DNA of 64,000 bases from Hyphococcus sp. (GTDB lineage: Bacteria; Pseudomonadota; Alphaproteobacteria; Caulobacterales; Parvularculaceae), in the NCBI GenBank assembly GCA_028284345.1, contig JANQRY010000006.1, forward strand, positions 641,513 to 705,512. The letters are read 5' to 3'. The notes beneath the pieces were generated by a model. It saw only the letters and a list, made by a program, of their open reading frames with translations. It was not told the origin of the DNA and did no database searches. The position numbers were made by a program, and so were the translations under genes. Positions 28,048-37,219 of this stretch are shown here, in pieces; the stretch's first letter is position 1, and each line of letters begins with the position of its first letter.

Positions 28048-28949
28048 GGGCCCCTGTTTTTCTCCAGCCGGCCCGCCTCAAAAAAACCGGCGACGGCGCC
28101 GAAGAGACCCGCGGCTGCAAAATCAAGCTTTGAAAGCGCAACGCGCGCCGCGAGCGGGTCGCCTTTGCGCAACCGTTCGATCAGCCGCGCCGCGAGCCGC
28201 ACAATCACGGCTGATTCCATAGCGAGACTTTTTGACGTCAGCGCGGCCGGCAATTGCCGCGCGTCCTGCATGAGGTCATCGCAGCCGTCGAGCATGCGAT
28301 GTTTGACGCGCGTCAGCGCCGGACTCGACTTGTCGCGGTCGAGATCCTCAATGGCGCCGCCCTCTTCCTCAAGCCAGCGTTCAATCACATAGACCCGGTC
28401 AAGGGCGCGCCGGTCGTCGCCGCAATCCTGCAAATGATTGATAATCTGCAGCACCGTGCACAGCGCGTCGGAATAGCGATACTTCGCCGGATCTTCGCCG
28501 TGAATATCGAGCAGGTAACGCCCCACTGGATTGGCCGATAATTCGCAATAGCCCAGAAGTTCGTTCCAGTCGGCGTAGCGGGATTTTTCAGCATCAAGCA
28601 CAAACGCCGCGACAAGGTCTGACCCATGCTTCGTTGTGACGCCGAGTTCACCGAGCGACGCGCGCAGCGCATGCGCCTTTTCGTATTCAGCGCCGTAGCC
28701 GGGCTCGCCCTGAAGCGCGGCGTCAAAGGCGCGCAAGCGGCGAATTTTTTCCTCCGGCGACAGACCGGCATTGTCGGCGATGTCATCGATGGCGCGCGCG
28801 AAGGCATAGAATTTCGCCACATGGGGACGCAGCCGCTTCGGCAACAGGAACGAGCCCACGGGAAAGTTTTCATCGCCCGCGCCCTTGCCCGACGGCGTCT
28901 CCGCGGCGCCGCTTGCCGGCGGTTTTTCGGTGTCCAGAACAGCGCTCAT
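28044..28949 (-). CDS. hpnC: Hydroxysqualene synthase HpnC
   Basis: Converts presqualene diphosphate to hydroxysqualene, 301 aa, same fold as HpnD. The first motif is AFARAIDDIADNAG; the second position (INHLQDCGDDRRALDRVYV) is the altered form seen in HpnC. The ATG at 28949 (MSAVLDTEKPP) is preferred to in-frame starts up to 72 bases earlier, which would run through the divergent hpnB start region. hpnD follows with a four-base overlap. Confidence 0.9.
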   Translation of the reverse strand: MSAVLDTEKPPASGAAETPSGKGAGDENFPVGSFLLPKRLRPHVAKFYAFARAIDDIADNAGLSPEEKIRRLRAFDAALQGEPGYGAEYEKAHALRASLGELGVTTKHGSDLVAAFVLDAEKSRYADWNELLGYCELSANPVGRYLLDIHGEDPAKYRYSDALCTVLQIINHLQDCGDDRRALDRVYVIERWLEEEGGAIEDLDRDKSSPALTRVKHRMLDGCDDLMQDARQLPAALTSKSLAMESAVIVRLAARLIERLRKGDPLAARVALSKLDFAAAGLFGAVAGFFEAGRLEKNRGP

Positions 28950-29019
28950 GGCGGGGCGCACCATACCGGGTTCGCGGCGCATTCCAAGCGCCGCGGGAGA
29001 CCGCTTTGCCCCGCGGACC

Positions 29020-30210
29020 ATGAGGATATACGACCTGCCGACTATGACGTTTCTCGCCCTTTTCTCCCTCGCCGCCTGGGTCTGGCTGGCGCTCTTTCGC
29101 GGCGGCTTCTGGCGCGCCGATCAACGGCTTGGCGACAGGACGGCGCCCGTCCCAGCGCGCTGGCCCAGCGTCGTCGCGGTCGTCCCTGCACGCGACGAAG
29201 CGGCGACCATCGGCGACGTCATCGCCGCTCATATGGCGGCGGCCTATCCCGGCGACTTCGCCGTCATTCTCGTCGACGACAATTCCAACGACGGAACCGG
29301 CGACATCGCCAGAGCCGCCGCCGACGGATCGGATCGCCTGCGCATCATCGATGGCGCACCCCTGCCCCACGGTTGGACCGGCAAATTGTGGGCGGTTCAT
29401 CAAGGACTGACGGCGGCAACGGCACGCGGACGCCCCGACTATATTCTGCTGACCGACGCCGACATTGTTCTCGCCCCGGACACGCTGACGCGTCTGGTGG
29501 CAAAAGCCGAAGCGGAAGGGTTGAGCCTCGCCTCGCTGATGGCGCGCCTCGACGCCCGCGGGCTTTGGGGCGGTTTGCTGGTGCCGGCTTTCGTCTTCTT
29601 CTTTCAGAAGCTCTATCCGTTTCCACTGTCGAACGATCCGAATGAGACGTCCGCGGCGGCGGCGGGCGGCTGTATGCTCGTGCGCGCCGCCGATCTCGGC
29701 GCCGCCGGCGGCGCCGCGGCGATCCACGATCAGTTGATCGACGACTGTGCGCTGGCGCGCGCCGTCAAAGATCTGACGCCGGCGACGCGCACATGGATCG
29801 GCCTCGCCGACGATGAAGCGACAAGCCTGCGCGACAACCGTTCGCTTTCATCGATCTGGACCATGGTGGCGCGCACGGCCTATGCGCAACTTGGCTTTTC
29901 GCCGTTCATGCTGGCGCTCGCAATCATCGGCATGGGGCTCATCTATCTGGCGCCGCCGCTGATCGCGCTTGGCTACGCCGCCCATGAGGATGGGCTTGCG
30001 GCGGGCCTAGCTCTCATCGCCTGGGCGATCATGGCGCGGCTTTATTATCCGACGCTGAAACTTTATGGCGGCGAAGCCTGGCAGGCGGCGGCCCTGCCCC
30101 TTGCCGGCGCGCTATACGCGGCGATGACGGTCGACTCCGCAATCCGCCATTGGCGCGGCCGCGGCGGTCAGTGGAAGGGCCGGCATTATGATTTGAGCAA
30201 GACATCTTAG
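29020..30210 (+). CDS. hpnB: Hopanoid-associated glycosyltransferase HpnB
   Basis: Family 2 glycosyltransferase of about 396 aa, membrane anchored at the N-terminus (MTFLALFSLAAWVWLALF) and with several C-terminal helices. The nucleotide-sugar site is VAVVPARDEAATIGDV ... VILVDDNSNDGT and the metal motif is LLTDADIVL. It is divergent from hpnC with about 70 bases between starts. The start at 29020 is tentative; an in-frame ATG at 29044 would remove eight residues. Its place among hpn genes supports HpnB over other GT2 enzymes. Confidence 0.88.
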   Translation: MRIYDLPTMTFLALFSLAAWVWLALFRGGFWRADQRLGDRTAPVPARWPSVVAVVPARDEAATIGDVIAAHMAAAYPGDFAVILVDDNSNDGTGDIARAAADGSDRLRIIDGAPLPHGWTGKLWAVHQGLTAATARGRPDYILLTDADIVLAPDTLTRLVAKAEAEGLSLASLMARLDARGLWGGLLVPAFVFFFQKLYPFPLSNDPNETSAAAAGGCMLVRAADLGAAGGAAAIHDQLIDDCALARAVKDLTPATRTWIGLADDEATSLRDNRSLSSIWTMVARTAYAQLGFSPFMLALAIIGMGLIYLAPPLIALGYAAHEDGLAAGLALIAWAIMARLYYPTLKLYGGEAWQAAALPLAGALYAAMTVDSAIRHWRGRGGQWKGRHYDLSKTS

Positions 30211-30313
30211 CGAAACCTTGCCACCCGGTTTCTTCTCTACACAGACGAACAGCAAGAATGCATTAACCATAATCGCGTTCACTCGCCCGCGATCCATCAG
30301 CGAGGCGAACGCC

Positions 30314-30580
30314 ATGACCGACCAATACCAGCCCTTCGGCCCATACTATCTGACGCTGTTTTGCGAGAACGCAGACGCGGCGGAAATCGTCGACACCGTC
30401 TATGTCGATGGTTTTGACAGCGAAGCGGACGCCTGGACCGCCTGCAACGGCATCGCCCTTAAAACGGTCGACGCCATCGACGAAACGGGCGAAACGGTTG
30501 CTGTCGACGGCGCGCTCATCTTGCAGGCGCTCATCTCAAAGGCCGTCGGCGCCGACTTCCCGCACAGCTTCGCCGCCTGA
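30314..30580 (+). CDS. Small acidic protein of unknown function
   Basis: An 88-aa acidic protein (MTDQYQPFGPYYLTLF ... HSFAA) rich in D, E and A, with no membrane segment or signal. GAGG lies about ten bases before the ATG. It stands alone between hpnB and a convergent universal stress protein gene. I do not recognise the family. Confidence 0.6.
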   Translation: MTDQYQPFGPYYLTLFCENADAAEIVDTVYVDGFDSEADAWTACNGIALKTVDAIDETGETVAVDGALILQALISKAVGADFPHSFAA

Positions 30581-30586
30581 AACAGC

Positions 30587-31057
30587 CTAAATCGACTCCG
30601 CGCATCGGCGCGTCACGACAAAGACCGCGCAGGGCGCGTCATGGACAACGTCCCGCGACGCGCTGCCGTGAATCAGCGAGCCCCAGAACCCGCGTTGGTG
30701 GGAGCCGGTGACGATCAGGTCAGCGCCGGTTTTCTCCGCATACCCCGTCGTCTCGTCAGCCGGATCGCCGTCCAGAATGACAGCCTCCGCTTCCGGCGCC
30801 GCCTTCGCAACAAGATCGCTCAGCCGGTCCTGACAATTCTGGCGGCCCGCGCGATGCTGTTCGACAGCCGCATGGGAAGCGACAGCCGCGCTTGCGCCGC
30901 CATCGCCGCCAATCGGCGCGGTACTGAGCGGCGGCCAGACGCTGACCGCGGCGAGCGCCGCACCGTCTCGGGACGCGAGGCTATGGGCCGCCTTCAAAAC
31001 TTTTTCGGCAAGATCGTCACTGACATCGATCGCGGCGATAATGCGTTTGAATTGCAT
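30587..31057 (-). CDS. Universal stress protein (UspA) family
   Basis: A 156-aa single-domain Usp. The strand-1 motif IIAAIDVSDD and the nucleotide-binding end GSHQRGFWGSLIHGSASRDVV (G-2x-G-9x-G-S type) indicate an ATP-binding member. It is transcribed alone toward the small acidic protein gene. The role is general stress resistance by family; no specific trigger is visible. Confidence 0.88.
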   Translation of the reverse strand: MQFKRIIAAIDVSDDLAEKVLKAAHSLASRDGAALAAVSVWPPLSTAPIGGDGGASAAVASHAAVEQHRAGRQNCQDRLSDLVAKAAPEAEAVILDGDPADETTGYAEKTGADLIVTGSHQRGFWGSLIHGSASRDVVHDAPCAVFVVTRRCAESI

Positions 31058-31131
31058 GAACGGACTCCTCCCTTGCTGCCCCAGACCTTGGCGCCCGACG
31101 GCATATAGTCAATCCGTCGCTACGAAATGTC

Positions 31132-31998
31132 TCAGCGTTCTAGGGCGCGCTCTGGGTGGCGTCCGTCAACATAGCCCATGAAAGGCGGGTGGATCGAATA
31201 GCCGATCAGCTCGCGCGCCCGTTTGGGCAGCGTCTTCGCAATCTCCGGCGGCGTCGCGATCGCCATGTTTTCGAGCTGCCGCGTCCAGCCGGGGCAATAT
31301 TGCGGGGTAATAATCAGCCGCGGCGCATTTGAAACATTGGCGCCGCCGCGATGCCAGAGCGTGCCCTTGGCCAGCATCAGCGACCCGGCGGGCATGACCG
31401 CCTTTTTGATATCGGGCCGCACCCCGATGTCGGCCTCGCGCGCTTTACCGCGCATGAAATCGTCAACGCCGACCGCGCCGTCGATCACGTCATCCGGCCA
31501 CAGATGACTGCCGGGGAGGATTTCCGTGGCGCCGTTTTCCTCGGTCGTCTCGTCGATGGCCCAGAACGCGCTGACGCCGAGGGACGGCCGCGGACGCGGC
31601 CATCGATAGTGACTGTCGTCGAAATGCCAGGGCTGCGGCGTCTCGCCGGGATGAATCTTGATGGCGAGACAGGCGGACAACAGGCAGTCGGCGCCGAGAT
31701 CGGCTTCTGCAAACGCCAGCGCCAACGGATGCGCCGCGAGATCGGCGAACACGGCGCCCTTGGCAAGCAGCGCATAGACGCGATTGGTGTCCCGGCCTTC
31801 GAACTCGTTGCGGCCGTGAATGTCCTGATCGAGATAGGGCGCGAGCCCCGCGCGGATATCCGCCAGGGTCTCATCAGACAAAACGCGGTCGAACTGGACG
31901 TAACCGTCGCGGTCAAACTGCGTGCGCCAGTCATCGAAAGACCGACCGTCCAACCAACGCGATATGTCGCTATGTTGCATGTCGTCAGGCGTCGCCAT
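31132..31998 (-). CDS. Phytanoyl-CoA dioxygenase (PhyH) family oxygenase
   Basis: Fe(II)/2-oxoglutarate-dependent oxygenase of 288 aa. The iron motif HxD is in PWHFDDSHYRWP, the distal His is in TLWHRGGANVSNAPRL and the 2-oxoglutarate-binding Arg follows it. PhyH relatives hydroxylate lipids, quorum signals or small metabolites; a hydroxylation of a lipid is plausible near hopanoid genes but not shown. Its start faces the epimerase gene upstream, on the same strand. Confidence 0.82.
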   Translation of the reverse strand: MATPDDMQHSDISRWLDGRSFDDWRTQFDRDGYVQFDRVLSDETLADIRAGLAPYLDQDIHGRNEFEGRDTNRVYALLAKGAVFADLAAHPLALAFAEADLGADCLLSACLAIKIHPGETPQPWHFDDSHYRWPRPRPSLGVSAFWAIDETTEENGATEILPGSHLWPDDVIDGAVGVDDFMRGKAREADIGVRPDIKKAVMPAGSLMLAKGTLWHRGGANVSNAPRLIITPQYCPGWTRQLENMAIATPPEIAKTLPKRARELIGYSIHPPFMGYVDGRHPERALER

Positions 31999-32048
31999 AA
32001 CGGAATTCCAATGTTGCGGTCGCCCGCATCATCGCGCAAAGCGTGCGC

Positions 32049-33044
32049 TCACGAAACCGTCTTGCGCAGCAGTCCTTCAGCAGCAAACCAGTCGATTGCA
32101 GCGCGCAGCGCCGGGCGCCAGTCCGCCGCTTTCCAACCAAGCCGCGTCGCAGCCTTGTCGCTGAAAAAACACGCTTGCCGGCCGGCGAGGCGCACGCCCG
32201 TCAGCGGCGCCTTGGGCGGCTTGCCGGTCAACGTCGAAACGAGTTTCGTGTCGACCGCGCCGGCGGCGAGCGCGACCCAATACGGCATTTTTGTTTTCGG
32301 CGCGGGAACGCCGGTAATCTTTTCGATTTCCGCCAGCAAATCCCGCATGGGCGTGTTCTCGCCGCCAAGGAGATAACGCTCGCCGCGCGCGCCATGCTCG
32401 CGGGCCGCGATCAGTCCTTCAGCGATGCTCGCTGCAGGGACGAAATTCAGAACGCAGCCAATATAGGCCGGCGTCGCGCCATTGGCGAAGTCGAGGATCA
32501 TCCGGGTTGGCGGCGTCAACGCGGCGTCACCCGGGCCCAAAGGTTCGGTCGGCAACGCGATGACCGCATCGAAACCTTTCGCCGCCGCCGCCTCGACAAT
32601 GCGTTCGGCTTCAAGTTTCGAGCGCGGATAGGGCCCGAGCATCTCTTCTGGCGTCAGGCGCACGCTTTCATCGGCGGTGGACGCGCCAATCGGCGTCTTT
32701 TCGCCCACAAGCGTCGTCAGGCTTGAGCAGTGTACGAATTTTCGCACGCCGGCCTTGACCGCGGCATCGACGACGATTTCCACGCCGCGGCGGTTGATCT
32801 CGTCGAAGACGCCGCGGTCTTTCACCCACAGATGGGCGACGCCGGCGAGATGGAAAACGCTGTCCACATCCTCCATGGCCGCGGCGACAGCAGCGGCGTC
32901 AGTGATGGACCCTTGAACATCGTTCGTCGTCAGAGGCGGCGCGAGATCGAACGACCGGACGCGCTCGCCGCGGTCGCGCAACAACCGGACAAGCTCGTTG
33001 CCGACAAAGCCGGATCCGCCGGTGACCAGCGTGACGCCGTTCAC
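32049..33044 (-). CDS. hpnA: NAD-dependent epimerase, HpnA-like (hopanoid-associated sugar epimerase)
   Basis: Extended SDR of 331 aa. It has the N-terminal VTGGSGFVGNELV motif, HLAGVAHLWVKDR, the YxxxK pair (GPYPRSKLEAERI) and, in the C-terminal half, ANGATPAYIGCVLNFV and GERYLLGGENTPMRDLLAEI, which resemble HpnA proteins. The nearby hpn cluster supports the name. HpnA is genetically linked to hopanoid tailoring but its reaction is not settled. The stop of the downstream gene's neighbour is shared closely: the next gene upstream ends four bases inside this start. Confidence 0.75.
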   Translation of the reverse strand: MNGVTLVTGGSGFVGNELVRLLRDRGERVRSFDLAPPLTTNDVQGSITDAAAVAAAMEDVDSVFHLAGVAHLWVKDRGVFDEINRRGVEIVVDAAVKAGVRKFVHCSSLTTLVGEKTPIGASTADESVRLTPEEMLGPYPRSKLEAERIVEAAAAKGFDAVIALPTEPLGPGDAALTPPTRMILDFANGATPAYIGCVLNFVPAASIAEGLIAAREHGARGERYLLGGENTPMRDLLAEIEKITGVPAPKTKMPYWVALAAGAVDTKLVSTLTGKPPKAPLTGVRLAGRQACFFSDKAATRLGWKAADWRPALRAAIDWFAAEGLLRKTVS

Positions 33045-34087
33045 GTCTCCTTCTCGCAGACGAGAAGGCCGGTGTCCGTGACGGACCCGGCGACGAGACC
33101 CCGCGTCGTTGCGACGCCAATTGTCGCCGCGCTGAACAGCGCGCCCTTGGGATCGTCAAAGAGCAATGCCGCATCGCCGGTTTCAATGTCGATGCGCGCA
33201 ATGCGCGATCCCGCTTTGCCGATCCCCAGTTTGCGGTTGAACGCAAGGCGAAGAAGGTTGGGATGCAGGGCCGCAATAATGTCGCCGTCGCCGGAAACCG
33301 AAAGATTGTCCGGCGCGCCGGGCGCATCCGCCACGAATTGCCGCGATCCCTCCTCCTTGTTTGCCCGAAAGATGTGAACGGCTTTTTCCCGCGTCGCCGC
33401 GACCGCGAAGCCATCGGACAGAACCGCAACGCCATTGGCGAAGGCGACGCCGTCGATAAGCGCCCCGCCGTCGTCGAAATAGGCGCCGCTTTTCTTTTGT
33501 CCGAGCACGGTCTCAAAAAACCGCGGAACGCCGCCGCACGCCAGATGGTCGCGCGTAAAAAGATGACTGTCGCCCACAAGCGCGACGTCGTTCGTTGCGC
33601 AATGGGCGCTTTGCAATGCAACGTCGCCATCGGCGCTGATGCGAACCAGCGACGGCCGCATGCGCCACCGCCCCTTGTCTTCAACGTAACCCCGATTGAC
33701 GAAAGCGATTTCGCCTTGAGCGAAGTCAAGGCCATGGGGCCGCAGGCCGTTCTCAAAGTCTTGCCGGTCGACCAGCGGCATCGCCTCAAGCGACTTTTGC
33801 GCATCGAACAGCGCGTCGACGTCGACCGCATAAACGCCGCCTTGCGGCGGCGGCGCGCTCCCGCTCGCCGCTTTTTCCGTCGCACGGCGATCATAGGCGG
33901 AAACGATCAGGCGCCCGCCTTCTGCATCGAGCGCCATGTCTTCCGCGCCGACAATGGGCGCGCCGGTTTGCGCATCGGTAAGGTCCACCCGCCGGCAGTC
34001 GCCATGGGCGTAAAACGGATCGTCCGCCGGCGCCCCACATGCGGCCAGCGCCAGACAACAAAAAACCGCTGCGAGATTACGCGGCAC
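33041..34087 (-). CDS. Paraoxonase/SMP-30-like beta-propeller lipoprotein
   Basis: A 348-aa exported lipoprotein: the signal ends LALAACG. Propeller-like repeats include GLRPHGLDFAQGEIAFVNRG and GAPDNLSVSGDGDIIAALHPN, close to arylesterase/paraoxonase blades (RPHG and the DN...HPN metal-site region). A calcium-dependent lactonase or arylesterase is therefore likely, substrate unknown. A GTG at 34085-34087 is taken as start because it gives the lipoprotein signal; it lies 11 bases inside the end of the sulfotransferase gene. It overlaps the epimerase start by four bases. Confidence 0.7.
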   Translation of the reverse strand: MPRNLAAVFCCLALAACGAPADDPFYAHGDCRRVDLTDAQTGAPIVGAEDMALDAEGGRLIVSAYDRRATEKAASGSAPPPQGGVYAVDVDALFDAQKSLEAMPLVDRQDFENGLRPHGLDFAQGEIAFVNRGYVEDKGRWRMRPSLVRISADGDVALQSAHCATNDVALVGDSHLFTRDHLACGGVPRFFETVLGQKKSGAYFDDGGALIDGVAFANGVAVLSDGFAVAATREKAVHIFRANKEEGSRQFVADAPGAPDNLSVSGDGDIIAALHPNLLRLAFNRKLGIGKAGSRIARIDIETGDAALLFDDPKGALFSAATIGVATTRGLVAGSVTDTGLLVCEKET

Positions 34088-35192
34088 TGTCTTGCAATTG
34101 CGCCGCGTCCGCGCCCGGCCGGGCGTATCCCCATTTGTCGATAAAATACTGCAACCGCCCTTCGACTTTTTTTGCCGCCTCATCGGAATAGGAGAACTTG
34201 TTTTTCTCGAACGTCTTGACCGAGGCGAGATAGCGCTCGAACGCCGCATGGGACGCATCAAACCCCGGCAATCCGAGCGCGGCGTAGATCTTTTCAAGGG
34301 CCGCCATGGGCGCTTCGTCGAGTTCCTTGTAGCTCAGCTCGCATAGTTGCTCGGCCGGAACGGACGCCGCGTCGCGTTCATAGGCGCGCATCATCCGGTC
34401 ATAGATTGAGAGGATCGTTTCATCGATGTCGACATGCTCGTAGCTCTGCAGCGCGAACTCCTTCAGCAATTTTTCGTAGAAATTCCGCATCGAGAGAAAA
34501 ACGTCATAAGGGTTGCGATGAATGTGGACGAACTTCGCGCCCGGAAATATCTCCCGCAACATGGCGAGCCGGCCCGTATAGACCGGGTTCTTGATCAGCA
34601 GCGGCTTCTTGCCCTGATGCAGGTAGAGCTTGCGCAAGAAGTACGTGAACTGCCGGCGCCAGCCGCGGATGTCCGCGGTCGAGCAGCCGTCGAAAAAGAG
34701 GCCGCGCTGAACATTCTCGGCAAAATTCCGCGGGAAATAGATGCCGTGATAAAAGGAAGCCTCCGACATGTTGGCAATGGCGATTTCGTCTTCCTGCGGG
34801 CTTTCGGGCGTCACCGGAATGTTGTCGATATAGCGATGTTTCGGCAGGGCCCGCTCAAGCAGGGGCTCGAACGCTTTCGCCAGACCGAAGAGATCCCAGG
34901 GCAAGCCCGTCGCCACCGGCGGCACGAACCCCCACTGCCCGCTCTGGCACATGATGTTGTAAAGGTGGGTCGTCCCCGACCGCCAGTGGCCGAGAATGAA
35001 CACCGGCGCCGGCATGTCGTCGATCGACGGCAGGCGGCTTTCCATCACGAGCTTTTCGCCGACGGAAAACGGCCAGCGCCCAAGCGCCGCAAGGGCGACG
35101 CCGGCGCCGGCGACGGGTTTCGCCGGCAGGCCGGAGCGGCCGATAACGGTCGCCAGGGTTCCGATATTCGCGCCGCTTAAAGGATGGGCCAT
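34077..35192 (-). CDS. Sulfotransferase family protein
   Basis: PAPS-dependent sulfotransferase of 371 aa. The 5'-phosphosulfate loop is FILGHWRSGTTHLYNIM (about residue 70) and the 3'-phosphate motif is FVHIHRNPYDVFLSMRNF. Bacterial members sulfate lipids, glycans or small molecules; the acceptor is not evident. It is the first gene of a minus-strand unit (sulfotransferase, paraoxonase-like lipoprotein, epimerase, PhyH), which could act together on a lipid or sterol-like molecule. Confidence 0.85.
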   Translation of the reverse strand: MAHPLSGANIGTLATVIGRSGLPAKPVAGAGVALAALGRWPFSVGEKLVMESRLPSIDDMPAPVFILGHWRSGTTHLYNIMCQSGQWGFVPPVATGLPWDLFGLAKAFEPLLERALPKHRYIDNIPVTPESPQEDEIAIANMSEASFYHGIYFPRNFAENVQRGLFFDGCSTADIRGWRRQFTYFLRKLYLHQGKKPLLIKNPVYTGRLAMLREIFPGAKFVHIHRNPYDVFLSMRNFYEKLLKEFALQSYEHVDIDETILSIYDRMMRAYERDAASVPAEQLCELSYKELDEAPMAALEKIYAALGLPGFDASHAAFERYLASVKTFEKNKFSYSDEAAKKVEGRLQYFIDKWGYARPGADAAQLQDSAA

Positions 35193-35455
35193 CGGCAGGG
35201 CGTTTCCTGTTTCGTTAACAAAAACCTAACGCCCGCTTAGCGCAGTCCGGGGCGCGAATCCAGAATGACCGCGCGCCGCCCGGCGCGCCCCGACGGAATC
35301 GGCGAATAACCCCGCTTAAGCCACAAAAACAGCCAATTTGAAGCCCACGGTTAACGAGTTTGTGACACGGTGATCAAAAGCTTAACGGGCAAAGCCCGGC
35401 GTGACCGAAAGCCCCTCTGTTCGGTTGCGAAAAATCAGGTTGCGCGCCCGCAGTG

Positions 35456-37219
35456 ATGTCTGTGTTGAGGATAGATATTCGCCGGTTTCTGATTGGCGCC
35501 GGAGGCGCGCTGCTGGCGTTTTCCGCAGGCGCGCAAGCCGCTGATTCCTACGCGGTGGAAATCCGCGGCGCGGGCGGCGCCCTTTCTGAAAAACTCGACA
35601 TCATTTCCGATCTCAAAAAGGGCTTGCGCGACTATCCGACCGTCGCCGCTTTGCGCCGGGCCGCGCGCCGGGACGCCGACGCCTTTGATGAGGCGCTCAC
35701 TGCGGCCGGCTATTATCTCGGAACCGTCGACTTCACCGTTGAGCGGCCGGAAAACGGCGACAGGCCGCTTGTTGTTTTCACCATCGACACGGGTCCGAAA
35801 TTTCGCGTCACCGAATACGAGATCCTTTACCGCGACGATGGCGAAAACCGGCCGGCAAGCCTGCAGGACGCCAACATCAAACCGGACGGCTCCGCCGCCG
35901 GCGCGGATATTCGCGACGTGCAGATCCGGTTTCTCAATCATCTCTGGGACACAGGCTATCCGGCCGCGGAAATCGTCGGCCGCCGCGCCATCGCCCTGCC
36001 CGACAAAGGCGAAGCCTCGGCGATCTTCGTTTTTGAAAGCGGCCCGAAAGCGCGGTTCGGCGAGATCAACATCAACGGTCTTGAAAAAACCAACGAAACC
36101 TACATCGCTAAGCTGAAAACCTGGGAGATGGGCGCCGAGTATGAGCGGGCGAAGATTGTGACGTTTCGCGACCGCCTCGGCGAATCGGGCCTCTTTTCGT
36201 CCATCTCCGTCGCGCCGGGGGCTCCCGACGAGCATGGCGACGCGCCGATCATCGTCAATCTGGAAGAGCGCAAACGCCGCACCATCGGCGCCGGCGTATC
36301 GTGGTCAACGTCAGAAGGCCCGGGCGGGCGAATCTTTTTCGAAAACCGCAATATGTTCGGCCGCGGCGAGAACCTGCGTATCGAATTGCGCGGCTCGCAG
36401 ATCGAACAGTCGATCGACTTCACCGCCCGCAAACCGTTTCCGACATTGCCGGGCTTTGCATTCGCCAATTTCGGCTTTTCCAATGAAACCACCGATGCGT
36501 TCGATGCGCGTTCCATCAGGCTTGCCGGCGGCCTTGCGAAACAATGGCTCGACGACCGGCTGGAAACCCGCGGCGCCCTCGCCGTCGAAACATCGAAAGT
36601 CGAAACCGACGGCATGGAGGAGCGAACCTATTTCCTGTCCGCGCCCCTTTCCGTGTTGTGGGATTCGGAAAACGACCTCCTGCAGCCGACCACGGGCTTT
36701 CGCGCATCGCTCACGGTGACGCCCTATACGGGCACGGAGACCTTTACGCAGTCGGAGCTATCCAGCCGTTATCGCCTCTTCTTCGGCGGCGAAGACCGCT
36801 TCACCTTGGCCGCGCGCGCCGGGCTCGGCGCGACATTCGGCAACGGGCTCCTCGACCTGCCGGCGAACAAACGCTTTTTCGTCGGCGGCGGCGGCACGGT
36901 GCGCGGCTTCGGCTTTCAGGAAGCCGGCCCGCTCGACGCCGACGACACGCCGATTGGCGGGCGATCCTATGCGATCGGCGGAACTGAATTGCGCGGCATG
37001 GTCACGGATGAGATCCAACTCGTCGGCTTTGTCGACGCGGGCACCGTGATGGCCTCGCCCCTGCCCGATTTCAAGGAACGGTTCTTCGTCGGCTATGGCG
37101 GCGGCGTGCGCTACTTCACGCCCATCGGTCCGATCCGGATTGACGCGGCATTTCCGTTGAACGGGCGCGCAAGCGACCGCGATTTTCAAATCTACATCGC
37201 GCTGGGACAACCGTTCTGA
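35456..37219 (+). CDS. tamA: Translocation and assembly module protein TamA
   Basis: Outer-membrane Omp85 protein of 587 aa that works with TamB in inserting outer-membrane proteins and moving phospholipids. A signal peptide (about residues 1-28, ending AQA) precedes three POTRA-like domains and a C-terminal 16-strand barrel region with GGGGTVRGFGFQEAGP (the conserved barrel motif) and a terminal GPIRIDAAFPLN ... IALGQPF. The ATG at 35456 directly follows an in-frame GTG. tamB overlaps its stop by one base. Confidence 0.93.
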   Translation: MSVLRIDIRRFLIGAGGALLAFSAGAQAADSYAVEIRGAGGALSEKLDIISDLKKGLRDYPTVAALRRAARRDADAFDEALTAAGYYLGTVDFTVERPENGDRPLVVFTIDTGPKFRVTEYEILYRDDGENRPASLQDANIKPDGSAAGADIRDVQIRFLNHLWDTGYPAAEIVGRRAIALPDKGEASAIFVFESGPKARFGEININGLEKTNETYIAKLKTWEMGAEYERAKIVTFRDRLGESGLFSSISVAPGAPDEHGDAPIIVNLEERKRRTIGAGVSWSTSEGPGGRIFFENRNMFGRGENLRIELRGSQIEQSIDFTARKPFPTLPGFAFANFGFSNETTDAFDARSIRLAGGLAKQWLDDRLETRGALAVETSKVETDGMEERTYFLSAPLSVLWDSENDLLQPTTGFRASLTVTPYTGTETFTQSELSSRYRLFFGGEDRFTLAARAGLGATFGNGLLDLPANKRFFVGGGGTVRGFGFQEAGPLDADDTPIGGRSYAIGGTELRGMVTDEIQLVGFVDAGTVMASPLPDFKERFFVGYGGGVRYFTPIGPIRIDAAFPLNGRASDRDFQIYIALGQPF

